NCBI GenBank assembly: GCA_030760725.1
Contig: JASWHV010000005.1
Span: forward strand, 93,688,622 to 93,752,621
DNA length: 64,000 bases
Direction of reading: 5' to 3'
DNA from: Neostapfia colusana
Lineage: Eukaryota > Streptophyta > Magnoliopsida > Poales > Poaceae
The position numbers and the translations under genes were made by a program. Under the pieces are notes generated by a model. The model had not been told where the DNA came from. It did no database searches and worked only from the letters and a program-made list of their open reading frames with translations. This document shows, in pieces, positions 11,501-21,648 of the stretch (its first letter is position 1; the number at the start of each line of letters is the position of its first letter).

Positions 11501-12055
11501 CTTCTTTAAGTGATATATGTCTTCCGGCATCTTATTTTTTGATGGAAGGAGATCATTGATCAACTTCAGGATACCATTGTAGCAATTGTTTGCAAAATTG
11601 AACTTAGACTTCAACCCCATAAGTCGTGTGACCGCCTGCAGAACGGTCACATTGGTGCCCTCATATACTTTTTCATCTGCGGCGGCAAGAAGCTTGTAAA
11701 AATTCTTCACCTCCTCTGGCAGTGACTGCTCTTCGTACTCTCAACCAACATCCGCTATCATCTCATCCATCCGATCTTCATTCTCGTTTCCGTCCGACTC
11801 ACTAGCATGATCCATCTCTCCATGCTCACGCCACACTAGACAGTCTGGCATAAATCCGTGCTTACAAAGGTGAAGCATCATTTCAGACCTCTCCAAACAT
11901 CGACGATTCTGGCACCTGCTACACGGACACTTCACAAAACGAGCACCACTAGGAAATGCTTGGTTCATGAACACATTTGCGATTTGTGCCCATTCCAAAG
12001 TGTACACACCATCTGAACTCCATCCATCATACATCACCTTACGGTCGTCATCCAT
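8563..12055 (-). pseudogene. CACTA transposase (TNP2 type), interrupted
   Basis: A multi-exon transposase. In order: Transpos_assoc-like N-terminus with CPCSRCQNRR (ATG at 12055), Transposase_21 core (10445-11710, with DGFTPFSTSNSPYSCWPI and the end motif DLMH), DUF4218-like part (9800-10417) and DUF4216-like part (YDINGYRFRT near 9260-9300). A 78-bp GT...AG intron (9431-9354) is clear, and the last exon (8682-8563, after TTTATCGCAG) encodes a Gly/Ser-rich tail ending SGGSHDDI. Disruptions: in-frame TGA 11741-11743, TAG 10445-10447, a frameshift near 9790-9803 and TAA 9105-9107 just before IFDCEWF. Normally it would cut the element at its CACTA ends; here it cannot make a full protein. Confidence 0.93.
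8800..9065. repeat. CT-rich microsatellite
   Basis: About 260 bp of CTCTCT/CTATCT-type pyrimidine repeats on the plus strand lie between the DUF4216-like exon and the last exon of the transposase, probably within an intron. Confidence 0.9.
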
Positions 12056-12170
12056 TTTTCAGCTTATACCTTCAAAGCAGAAAAATCATTATAATTAGTT
12101 TTTTTTCATATTATGTGACGGTCACTACAATTAGGCAGATAGGTCCTAAACCCACCCAAAAGTGGTCGAG

Positions 12171-12341
12171 TGGGGCGTGCTTATGACGACACGCGTGGTC
12201 CGGATCCAGACGAAATTTCGGCAGCATAACCACGCTGTTCTCCACTGCACGCCCAAAAATGGTGCAGCAGAGAACATCAGGATTATACCGTCGAAATCTC
12301 GTCCAGATCCAGACTCGCCTCTCGTCACAAGCCACGTCCCC
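12171..12341. repeat. Imperfect fold-back repeat upstream of the transposase
   Basis: Two arms of about 85 bp are inverted copies of each other. For example GTCCGGATCCAGACGAAATT on the left matches the complement of the stretch around 12285-12312 on the right, and the arms meet near 12255. It lies just upstream of the transposase ATG. Arms differ at many positions, so it is not a recent inversion. Confidence 0.7.
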
Positions 12342-12944
12342 CCCCCCCCGATCCACTCCCAGGCTGTCCAAAAAGGGGCAATTCCGAACCTTCAAGTCTC
12401 ACATGCCAATAGCATGTGATACGTGCCGATTCGAAATGGGTACTCAAATTCTATAGGTTACGTTGCTCATTTTCATTTTTCAATCATTTACGAGAGAGGA
12501 AAGAACAAGACAGAGGAGGAAAGTTGGTCAGAGTTGAAAGTTCTAAGTCCGGATCCACCGTGTAGGCGCGGTTAATTGGTCGTCCTCATTGTCGCCGTAC
12601 GCATCCGAGGCGTACAGGGGTGCCGAACAGGGGGCGGACGGGGGGCCGGATGGGGGAGGCGGAGGGTACGCTGGCCGGCCGACAGGCAGGGGCGCAGGCG
12701 AGGCGGCGGGCTGGCGGCGGGCGAGGCGGACTGCGGCACCGGGGGCGCCAGCGGCCAAGGCGGACAGGGGCGCCATACAGGGGGGCGGACGGGGAGGCGG
12801 AGGGGACGCCGACGGGCAGGAGCGCCGGCGAGGCGGCGGGGTGGTGGCAGGCTGGCAGCGGCGGCGGGTGGGGGCGCGGGCGAGAAGGCACGCGTGTGAG
12901 AAGAGAAGAGGCGAAGGGATTAGGTTTTGAGTGGGGCCCGCTTA
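12342..12944. other. GC-rich non-coding block of the CACTA element
   Basis: A C-homopolymer lies at 12340-12349, then an AT-richer stretch, then a strongly GC-rich, GGC/GCG-repetitive segment (about 12600-12900). Open frames in it exist in all phases and are compositional. It is likely promoter or untranslated sequence of the minus-strand transposase gene. Confidence 0.5.
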
Positions 12945-13290
12945 GAGCGTCGGTTTTTCCAGGGCCGATGCTCTTAGAGCATGAGCCATCCGGGCCCACC
13001 GTATGAGCGTCGGTTTAGACGACACATCTCACATAAACGTCGGTTTGGCTGACGCATTTAATATGTGCGTCGGTTGGATCCAGAAAAACAGACGCCTCTA
13101 ACTTATGGGTATCGGTTCGCTTAAACCGACACCCCTAGACATGTTAAATGCGTCGGGGCCGACGCATATAGATAAACCGTCAGTTTCCCTGGACCTGCCG
13201 ATGCTCTTAATATATCCGTCGGTTTTAACAGCGAGGCCGACGACTATATATAGTTATGGCCGTCGATTGTTTCACTGAAACCGACGGTTA
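12945..13290. repeat. Internal block of subterminal-type repeats (CACTA)
   Basis: A second cluster of GCGTCGGTTT/ACCGACGC motifs about 1 kb inside the right end. It resembles the true right end at 14125-14330 in both repeats and the adjoining GC-rich segment, suggesting a duplicated terminus. Confidence 0.75.
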
Positions 13291-14124
13291 TAACCATTTG
13301 TTGACAATTGCACACGTTAAATTGGCCGTTCTCATTGTCGTCGTACGCCTCCGTCGGCTAGAATCAACATTTCTGACACGAACGCATTTGACGTGTGCCG
13401 TGCCGGGTCGGGACATACCATGCATTCATACAAGATAACCATTGCTAATCAAGCTCTCATATACAAGATAACCATTGCTAATTCATACAATTTTATTTAT
13501 GACATTAACAAGTTAAGCATTGCCAAAATCATTAACAAGTAATCAAGTTCACATGATCATATTAGTGCGACGCATTAATAACACCATGCCCATTTTCCAC
13601 ATTGCTAAGATCTTCATTTTTAATCTTCATTCATACAAGTTAAAAGTTTACTAAAATGGGAACTTAGTCATCAACAAATAATCATTTGTACATTTAGATA
13701 CTATCATCTCTAGCTATATAAGAACATTCACTACATCAGGAACACAATCGTCAACAAATATTCATCCACAATGCAAGGATTCATCCACAATGTAAGGAAT
13801 CAACAAGATTTTACCTTCGAACACCGAAAGGCGGCGCCGCTCGGGGACGGGAGGAGGCTTTGCGCGTGGGCTAGGGGAGTGGTGGCGCGCGAGGCTACGG
13901 CCGGGAGAGGCGGCGCGCGGCGCGCGGGGCTCGGAGGCACCGACGCACTCGGAGCGAGCTCGGGAGGCGCGGCGCTCGAAGCTCAGGAGCTCAGGACACG
14001 CGGAGGAAAAGGAGGCACCAGTGGGCAAAGAGGAGGTGGCGTGGGCTGCTGCGCGGGCGAGAGATGGAGGCTGCGCCGGCGAGAGAAGAGAATTAGGGCG
14101 AAAGAGAAAGGACACGCACATATG
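13291..14124. other. Non-coding stretch between the two subterminal repeat blocks
   Basis: AT-rich sequence (about 13430-13800) with direct repeats of ATACAAGATAACCATTGCTAA is followed by a GC-rich segment (13830-14100) similar in character to 12600-12900. No credible gene is visible. Confidence 0.6.
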
Positions 14125-14332
14125 ACCGTCGGTTTCATTTGGCCAATTGACGCTCTTATTATATCCGTTGGTTTCCACAGCGGGACTGACGGCTATAGTT
14201 ATGGGCGTCGGTTGTGGCACTAAAACCGACGGTTATATACTAAGTGCGTCGAGGCCCGCAAACCGACGGCTATAATTCATTTATATGCGTCGGCCCCGAC
14301 GACTTTAATTTCCCCGACGGCCTATTGACTGT
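14125..14332. repeat. Right subterminal repeats of the CACTA element
   Basis: GCGTCGGT/ACCGACGG motifs run up to the terminal TTCCTGTAGTG. Confidence 0.88.
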
Positions 14333-14343
14333 TTCCTGTAGTG

Positions 14344-14856
14344 GGTGGTTTACTTGTCATAGATCTAAGGACCGGTTCATGCCACCACATGCCACGAAAA
14401 CAGTGCCACCACAAGGCCAAATATGGGTGCGACTTAGCTGACTAATTAGGTGTGTTGCTAGCTTGTTATGGACCATGGATGCCGCGGGGAATGGGAGTCG
14501 AGGAGGACTGCCCTGGGAACTGCATGGCACAAGAGGGGGCCCGTGGGTGGGAGAATGGTGATTCGAGCCTGCCGGTGAAACCTCAGTGAGTCCATACATC
14601 TAGTAGACCCTTTGTAAAGGCTATTTTGTGATCTCTTGGCCATACACCGACGGTTGTGTACTGGTATAATGGAGGTTTTGCAGTCGTCGACGGGTGATGA
14701 AATCACGAACTTGTGGGTAAAGTGGTGCCACCTCTACAGAGTGTAAAACTATCATGATAGCCGTGCTTCCGGTCACAAGCACCCGGCCAACTTCCATGAT
14801 TAGAGGGAAAACTTGGGATGGATATTCGGTATGGTTATGTTATGGTCATTGGGATT
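14344..14856 (+). repeat. 3' LTR of element A, part 2
   Basis: It continues the LTR after the CACTA element. From about 14577 it matches 5' LTR bases 656-910 (CCTCAGTGAGTCCATACATC onward) and ends at 14856, where the LTR of element B starts. Confidence 0.92.
14732..14772 (+). promoter_or_regulatory. Conserved palindrome cluster in A 3' LTR
   Basis: CTCTACAGAG, CTATCATGATAG (perfect 12-bp palindrome) and CCGTGCTTCCGG. Compared with the 5' LTR copy the second palindrome has A where that has G, restoring a Watson-Crick pair. Confidence 0.65.
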
Positions 14857-17800
14857 TGTAAGGGCCTAAGTTTTTGGCACATACTCAAGGTGCTCATCAT
14901 ACCACACACACACTTCATTTGAAGAAAGTTAATGAACACATTTGAGGAGCATGTAACCACCATCAACATGATCATTAGAGAACAAACTCAAACAATGCAA
15001 AAGTGGCATTTCCCACATGCATAATCTAGGAGCTGGGCATATGAAAACTCCTACACCTTGCTAGGAATGTCCATGCCAAGTTTCACCAAAATTAAAAACC
15101 TTTTTGAAGTCCTTTTGGGATAGCTAGAAAGAGGGTGGTTTGAACTCAAATTCAAACTGTTTTCATCCCATGAATTCAAAATTGGGGGCCATATTCTTAT
15201 TCAGCACATTTTTGTAAGCTCACACACCAATTTTCACTCCATTTGGAGTTGATCTTGACATGAGCTATGTTTAGCAAATTCAAACTTTATTTGAATTTCA
15301 AACTTTATATATGCTGAAATTTAGTCAAACGAAACCCAATTTGAATTCTAACCAATTCAAATGGCTCAGGGGTAGATAATTCAAATAACCATGGGTATAA
15401 GGGGGATTACTGTTTACAACAGTAAGAGGGAGTTAAGTTCAGAGGTTAAAAGGGAGATGGGACCCACATGTCAGCCACTGAAACAATTCGACCGACTGAG
15501 TCTTCAGCACTCGGGTCCCCGAGCTGCCTCCGAGGGCGCCACCGAGGGGAGGCCGCCGTGCCACCAGCTGCTTGCCCACGCGTGGACGCAGGTCGGTGCT
15601 GATCCCTTATTAAGGCGCTCCACGTCCTCTGCCGGAGCACCCGTCACTTTCTTCCTCCTCGCGTGCAAACACCGAGCGACGCTCCTCCACTTCCTCGGCT
15701 CGATCGGGAGTCCGGCCAAACTGACCGTGCCATCCCTCCCCAAGCTGCCAAACCACGCCCTGAGCTCCGCACACACCTCACCGACCTGGAAACAAGCAAG
15801 TTCCGTCCTTCCTTGCCCGGGAACGACCGCCACAGTGGCGACCAAACTTCAGCCGACGATCGGGTGATCGTGGAAAGCTCTCCACAGGGGTTCTCACGGT
15901 CGAATGATCCAGGCCACGGGAGCGCACTAGGTTGGTGCTGCTCTCCTCCCATTCTTAGAGCAAACCGTGAAGCATCGACCAGAAATTTCCAGATTTTGCT
16001 TCGGCGACCTCAACCCGAGCATCCGGTACGGTTCCTTCAAATTCTTGCTCTCTGGTCCTTCTTCAGTCATCAAACTTGGCACATAGACGCTGGATTAGCC
16101 GACGATCATTTTTCTTTTAGCATCCGTTGCATGAAACCGGCTAGGAGCAATGGATTTCGAGCTGGATCATGGGCGTTCATGGCGGACATGACCGGTCACA
16201 CGGTGCCGACCACCTTGCAGCCATTTCTGAACACCTTTGAGGCCTGGGCGAGATTCCCAGAGGTGCACTGGTGCTGTAGAGCTCGCCGGTACTGGTTTTG
16301 GCGGGTTAGAACCCCCGGCCGACGCTGCCGAACCGCAACAGAGGCCGCTGCACGTCGCCGGCCACCTTCCGGTCATCGGCAGTCCCAAAGCACCGCACCA
16401 TCGTGTTCCTCAACGTCGATAACCCCCTGGCGGCGAGTCTTAGCTCCCCCCTGGCGGCGAGTCTTAGCTCGTGCGGTGGCCGGCAGTGGCGGTCCGGCGA
16501 GCATCAGTTCTCCTCCGGCGAGGGGGAGCGGCGCGCGCGCTGGGAACAGGCAGGAGGAAGACGAAGGGGTGGGTCCCGGCTGTCAGCGGCAGATATTTTA
16601 AAATCAGGATCTGCTGTGGCACAGATTGGGTGCGGCTGCGCGCGAAGGAATCTGTAGCCGCGTGTGTCGTACGATGAGGAGCCGACACGTAGCCCCGGGT
16701 CCCACGTTCTGTGATTTGAACTTTTCTCGATTTTCAGATTTCATTCAAACTTCAAGTCCTCAAAACTTTGGCTAGGAACATCCAAATCGAGTGAACCAAA
16801 TTTTGTTTGATTCAGCTATCTGAGTACTTTCCAGCAAACCAAGTTTCACTTCATGAAAACCCCTATTTCTCCAGAACTGATTCTTCAAAATTCAAACTGG
16901 TTAGAATTTTAACTGGAGAACCCTTTGGAGGAAAATTCTGAAATTCTCCTGGGATGTTCACCAAAATATCCCTGGACTACCATAAAATTTCAGATCCATT
17001 TGAGCTAATTTGATCCACATAAAGGTGTGCTTAATAAAACTGTTCCAGAGAAAATGGAAAATGTCCAGAAACATTTTCAGAATTTTTCTGAAATTGTTTA
17101 GCTCATATCTGTAGTTAGGAGCCTTCAAAATAAGTGAGACCAACTCCATTAGAATCCTCTGAAAATCTAATTTTCAGAAAGTCATGGCTTGGTCCATGAA
17201 AATCCTTAGGACACTCTAAGAGCTCTAAATAAAGTCGAGTAGATAATTAATTGTGGAGAGCTCAAATGAGCTTTGCTGCAACTAAAACTTGGCCAAGTAT
17301 ATATTTAGGTTGTACCCAAACCACAGTAAAAATTTCAGGGTCATTGAGTCTGTCTAGTAAGACTTATAATCTTCACAAGTTTAAATTCAATTGAAATGCA
17401 TATGAATTGATGCATATTCATATTTGTCATATGTAATCGCTAAGGTCGAGGAGGAACCTGAAGTCTTAGACTTCATTACTCCGGAAGAGCAGCTAGCCAA
17501 CGACCAAGAGAAGCAAGGCAAGCTCCGGTTTGCATTAACCCTTTTACAATTTTTTACTGTTTTGAGAACTTACTTGGAGTACCATTACTGCTTGCATAGA
17601 GTCTTGTTTGAAAACCCAAATGCATAGCCCAGAAAATCATGGGTTGGTATTAGGATTGGAAACCCCGTGTAGCTACTGCAATGCTAAGGTAGTGTAGGAT
17701 TCGGTACAAGTCAAGTGGTTGGAACTACTCGCGAGAATAGGCTAGAGGCACTCGACTCGGGTAGAGATAGCAAATGAAACACATGGCAAGAAAAATGAGA

Positions 17801-18920
17801 CCGATCGGAGAGTAAGAGCAGCAGGACTTTGGGGCCTGGGTGCTATAGCTCCGCTTGTGTCAATTGAGGACCGAGCCGTGTGCGGGCCTGTTGAACAAGC
17901 TAGAACAGTACCGAAGACCTACCGGCTATAAGGGAACCGGGAAACCGATGTAACTCGGGTAGCTGGGTGTTGAGGCATAGCTGGTCGTTCAGAGGGTAGG
18001 TTGAGAGCTCGAGGTGTAAATCGGCTAGCGGCACTGAGATGCGCGTGCAGAGACCTCTTGCTCGGGATGATTGGACCGGTTCAACATTTGGCTAACGGGT
18101 GAAAGGTGGCTGCGTACAACGTCCGTGATGGTTGCTGTAGGCAACATCAAGTGCGGGCGTACGTGACGGGTTATTCGGGTAACCCTGTAGGTGTAAATCG
18201 ATTATAATCGCCGTCCCTCGCGGTCAGTGAGTACCGCTTGTTCACTGTACCATGACGTAGAAAGAACAGGCTAGATACATGTTAAAATGTTGCTGATTGA
18301 AAGATGGGCTTTGATTGTTAATGATTTGCTGTAGTCTAGAGCTAACTAAAGTTCTTTTCAACTTTGGGCAAAGTACATGAGAGGAATGCGTTTCTTGTTT
18401 GATTGCGTCTCTCTCATGTGCCTTAGCGTGAAGTTCTCCACAACTTGCTACTAAAACTTGAAAGTAAGGTTCCACTAATTAGGCGAGTCCATTGCAACTT
18501 ATTTTACCTCATGTAACCCATCAACCATCATGTAGAAGTTCCATGAATAGGAGAGACGGGTCAGTCTTGCTGAGCCTTCGTGCTCCCTGCTTCTTTTTGA
18601 AGCTTTTGCGGGGTTCTATGAAAAAGGGACTCCCGAGGAGGAGACGGAACCCCAGGAGGGGAATCCCGTTGAGTGGGAGTCATGCACGCCGCCATGTTAG
18701 TGTGGGTGCGTGCTAGCTGGAACACTTTCACGGGCTGAACGTTAACTCGATGCATAGTCTACACCCGTGAGTATAGACTGGACATATTTTGTTGTAAAAC
18801 TGTTCATACACTGGTTTATGTAATAAAACTTTGCTTCCGCTTTGTACCTTTGATGTGTGTTATCCGGTGATGTGCAATGCAGCACCCGTCAGCGTGATAC
18901 TGGCTCAACAAGACCGTGGG
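14857..18920 (+). repeat. 5' LTR of element B
   Basis: It starts TGTAAGGGCCTAAG and matches the sequence from 26280. The right edge is uncertain between about 18907 and 18929, because similarity to the 3' copy runs through TCGTGTCAG, which overlaps the best primer-site match. Length is about 4.05 kb. It contains a GC-rich promoter-like segment (15480-16680) and AATAAA at 18822-18827. A 24-bp unit at about 16424-16468 is tandemly duplicated here but single in the 3' copy. Confidence 0.85.
18184..18223 (+). promoter_or_regulatory. Conserved palindrome cluster in B 5' LTR
   Basis: CCTGTAGG (18184-18191), CGATTATAATCG (perfect, 18199-18210) and CCGTCCCTCGCGG (18211-18223) occupy the same order and spacing as in the A and D LTRs but with different stem sequence. 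Confidence 0.6.
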
Positions 18921-20410
18921 ATCGTGTCAGAGCCAGGTTGAGGTTTAACGCACTACAAAGGTCATCTTTTTCAAAAATCCAGTGAGGAACGAGTTAGTAG
19001 CCCATATAAGGATGTTATTAGTGTATAGAAAGTGGCATACTAACCTATTTGCTTATGTCAGAAAATCGTGCATCTCGGGACGCTTGATGTCTTGGGGGGT
19101 GCACGTAAGCGCTGTCCACCAGTGCGCACAAGCTGAAGGGTGGATCCTCACGGGTGGCAGGTAACCCGACCCTCTTTAATATCCTCTACGAATCTTCCAT
19201 GTCGTTTGGGGTATTTGAGCGACGTCTGTCCCTGGAGTGCGTGGTGCAATTTGGGAGACCTCGTCACGTGGTCAGTAACGTGAATACGTAGCTCAAGGCG
19301 TGTTTGGCTTGAGAACCTCCGGGCGAGTGATGGCGGCCGGGTGTACGAACTGTATGGATACCGGGCTCGGTGTGCAGCCGAGTCTGACGATTGTGTGAGT
19401 TATCTGCAGGTAGTCTAACCACGAAACGGTAGACGTGTAGCATCCGTGTGCGAGAGACGTGTAGTTCCACTGAACTAACGAAGCCGGCTAAGTCCGGTAT
19501 AGGTTTTTCTTTGTGAGGACGTAGTAACGACATGCTCTGGTGACGCATCGACGTCACACTCCACTAAATGAACAACTTAACTTGACAGTTTTAATCCGGA
19601 GCACTAAAACTTTGGTGTAACTCCTTCCCTTAATCAGGATATTCAAAGTTAACAAGTTTTCAACTTATAGGCTGCTAAGGACAGAGTCCCCTGTTTTCAG
19701 CTGAATTAAGGCTCAAGTTAATCAGAGGTTAGAGATTGAGTTATTTCGAGGTTGGGGTCATATGATACATTTATGGAAAGCTTTGAGAGAGATTTACAAC
19801 TTTTCTGTTGAGGTCCAGAGGTGTTTCATTCTCTAACCAATCGAAAAATGCAGTAGAGTTGAAACTGTCCAGAAAATGGGGCAGACCAAACACTCTCTGT
19901 AACTCTATGTAAATTGAGTATAACTCCCTGCATAAAAATCCAAAAATAGAAAATGAGGTAGTTCTGAAAAGTTCATGAGACGGATTACAACTTTGTAACA
20001 GAAAGTTTTGTCAGATTGGTAGCAGAATTAACTGGAACTCTTGGATCAAATCAGTACCTAAAGCAGGGAGGTGCTGTCCAATTCTCTCCAGAAATTATGT
20101 TAACTTTAACATCTCATAACTTTTGAACCAGGACAGATCTTAGGCCAAGCAAATACTTTCTGGAAATCTATTGAAGTTAGCTTTAACTTTGATGTTGAGC
20201 TCCAGAATTGGTTTTGCTTTAGCATGGTCTAAATCAGGTTGAAATGGAAATTGGTCAGGGCTGTTATATTGGACAGCAGATCAGCAGTCAAATTTGTTTA
20301 AGTTTGAACTATGTTTCCAAGTCTTATGAGTTCAATGACATGTTCTATGTATAACTCAATGGTTTACTGTTCAAATAAATATTTGACATTTCTCAAATAT
20401 GTTTCTACAG
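18921..20410 (+). other. Leader of element B with degenerate primer site
   Basis: The best primer-site match is TCGTGTCAGAGCC (18922-18934), two mismatches from the tRNA-Met site. The rest, about 1.45 kb, shows no credible ORF. It ends in an acceptor-like GTTTCTACAG immediately before the pre-gag ATG. Confidence 0.6.
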
Positions 20411-21373
20411 ATGATAGCGGATAAACAATTAGAGAACGGTTGGGTGGTGTCCCACTGTTCTCATCACAGCGGCTATCCAGAAGCATTGAGGCAAATGCTT
20501 CAATATTTCGGGTACAGCAAGATGCTGCAGTACTTCGCCAAAGAAGAAGGCGAGGAGGGGAACAAAGCGTGGATGACCCATGTCGAAGTTCCTGCAGGGC
20601 CTTCGCCACCCGGTTGGGCGCCGTTCACCGTTACGGTGAGAGGTAGACAGCCGGAAGGAATGTGGCAAGTGGCAGCCCGCGACACCATGTCGCGTTTCTG
20701 CCAGCTACACGTGAGAGCTATGGAGGGCACTCCATACGCACTCGTTCCGGTGGAGGGACTGGCTAATCACGTGTGGGAAGGGAGGTACATGGAGGCAACA
20801 GATCCGGGTTGCCCAAGGTACAACCCTGCGGAGGCGAGCCTCAGCCTCCAATTGAAAGCAGGAAAAGCCGTGATGAACAACCAAGCTGTCCATACGGAGG
20901 GTCTTGCTGCAAGACCTAAAGAAAGTACCAGCCGTGGAGACCACTTAAAGAGTGCTCACAGCGCACTCCGCAATATGCTCCTTCCGACGATTAAGCGACT
21001 GAACGAACAACTTAATTAGTTGCATCGTCTGAAGAAGGCGAAGAGGAAAAGCCATGTCGACATCACGGCTTTGCAAGAACAGGTGCAGGGTCTGATCCAC
21101 CAGAATGAGATCCTTACTCAAGAGCGGGACGATGCTATTGAGGAAGGGCAAGGATGGGAAGAGGACTACAACCAGGCCATGGACGAGGTGCACGCGTGGC
21201 AGGACCTCGTACCTCCGGCAATGGGCATACCGGTGGTAGGTGCCGTACCCGTGGTCTTGGGTCTTCCGGCAATGGGGGACCTCGAGCCGGAAGAGGAGGT
21301 TGTGGACCCAGAGCCACCAGCAGAGGTACTGGATGAATACGACCCGCAGGAGGTCGAGTTCTACTCCGAGTAG
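20411..21373 (+). pseudogene. Pre-gag accessory ORF of element B (one stop)
   Basis: One frame of 321 codons is interrupted only by TAG at 21017-21019 (codon 203). The start is set at 20411 because an acceptor-like CTACAG precedes it; a further in-frame ATG exists 12 bases upstream. Residues about 85-116 hold the shared core ARDTMSRFCQLHVRAMEGT, alignable to the pre-gag ORFs of A and D. Residues about 195-250 (Glu/Gln/Lys-rich) look like a coiled coil, followed by a Pro-rich and acidic C-terminus (VVDPEPPAEVLDEYDPQEVE). It lies about 275 bp upstream of gag on the same strand. No known enzymatic motif is seen. Confidence 0.72.
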
Positions 21374-21648
21374 GGGGTTACCGTTGCCAAGTAGGGCAGC
21401 AAGAGTGATGTAACCCAAACTTTTGTAACCAGTGACATGTCGGGTAGGCAGTAGCGTATGTATAGGTAGTGACGACATGAGCACGACTTCTTGGAGACCC
21501 GAGAATAATGTATCTTGTATAAAGTTTATGCTTTATCAATATATGTGAATGTTGTGCAAATTATTTATGTGTCACTTCAATTACCTACTGTTTCATATGG
21601 AATTTTTAAGTATGACATGTGCTGATTGCTGCTGTTTTAAATTTCAGA

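Larger units (their letters stand above)
7986..14343 (-). mobile_element. CACTA (En/Spm-like) DNA transposon
   Basis: The ends are perfect inverted CACTACAGGAA (7986-7996) and TTCCTGTAGTG (14333-14343), flanked by the 3-bp duplication GGT (7983-7985, 14344-14346). Both ends carry many GCGTCGGT/ACCGACGC subterminal repeats. The minus strand encodes a TNP2-type transposase with stops, so this copy is probably inactive. It sits in the 3' LTR of element A. Length is 6358 bp. Confidence 0.97.

Noticed and set aside
12122..12130. CACTACAAT, a possible second CACTA terminus.
   Set aside because: No matching inverted ATTGTAGTG and no 3-bp duplication were found; the same applies to CACTACATCAGG at 13729.
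12576..13006. Several overlapping Arg/Gly/Ala-rich open frames in the CACTA element.
   Set aside because: They come from a GGC-repetitive GC-rich block, are open in most phases and show no domain.
13430..13520. Direct repeats ATACAAGATAACCATTGCTAA as a possible CRISPR-like or satellite array.
   Set aside because: Only two copies are seen and there is no regular spacing.
15391..16601. Overlapping open frames of up to 312 codons on both strands in the B LTR (also 26881-28077).
   Set aside because: The region is GC-rich, frames are open in several phases at once, and the same frames are broken in the other LTR copy.
17424..17627. A 67-codon ORF in the B LTR (VEEEPEVLDFITPEEQ).
   Set aside because: It is broken in the 3' LTR copy (about 28830-29000) and lacks a recognisable domain; an LTR-borne small protein cannot be supported.
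18921..18934. Taking TCGTGTCAGAGCC as a confident primer site and exact end of the B LTR.
   Set aside because: The last part is also present at the end of the right-hand LTR, so the boundary could not be fixed and is given as approximate.
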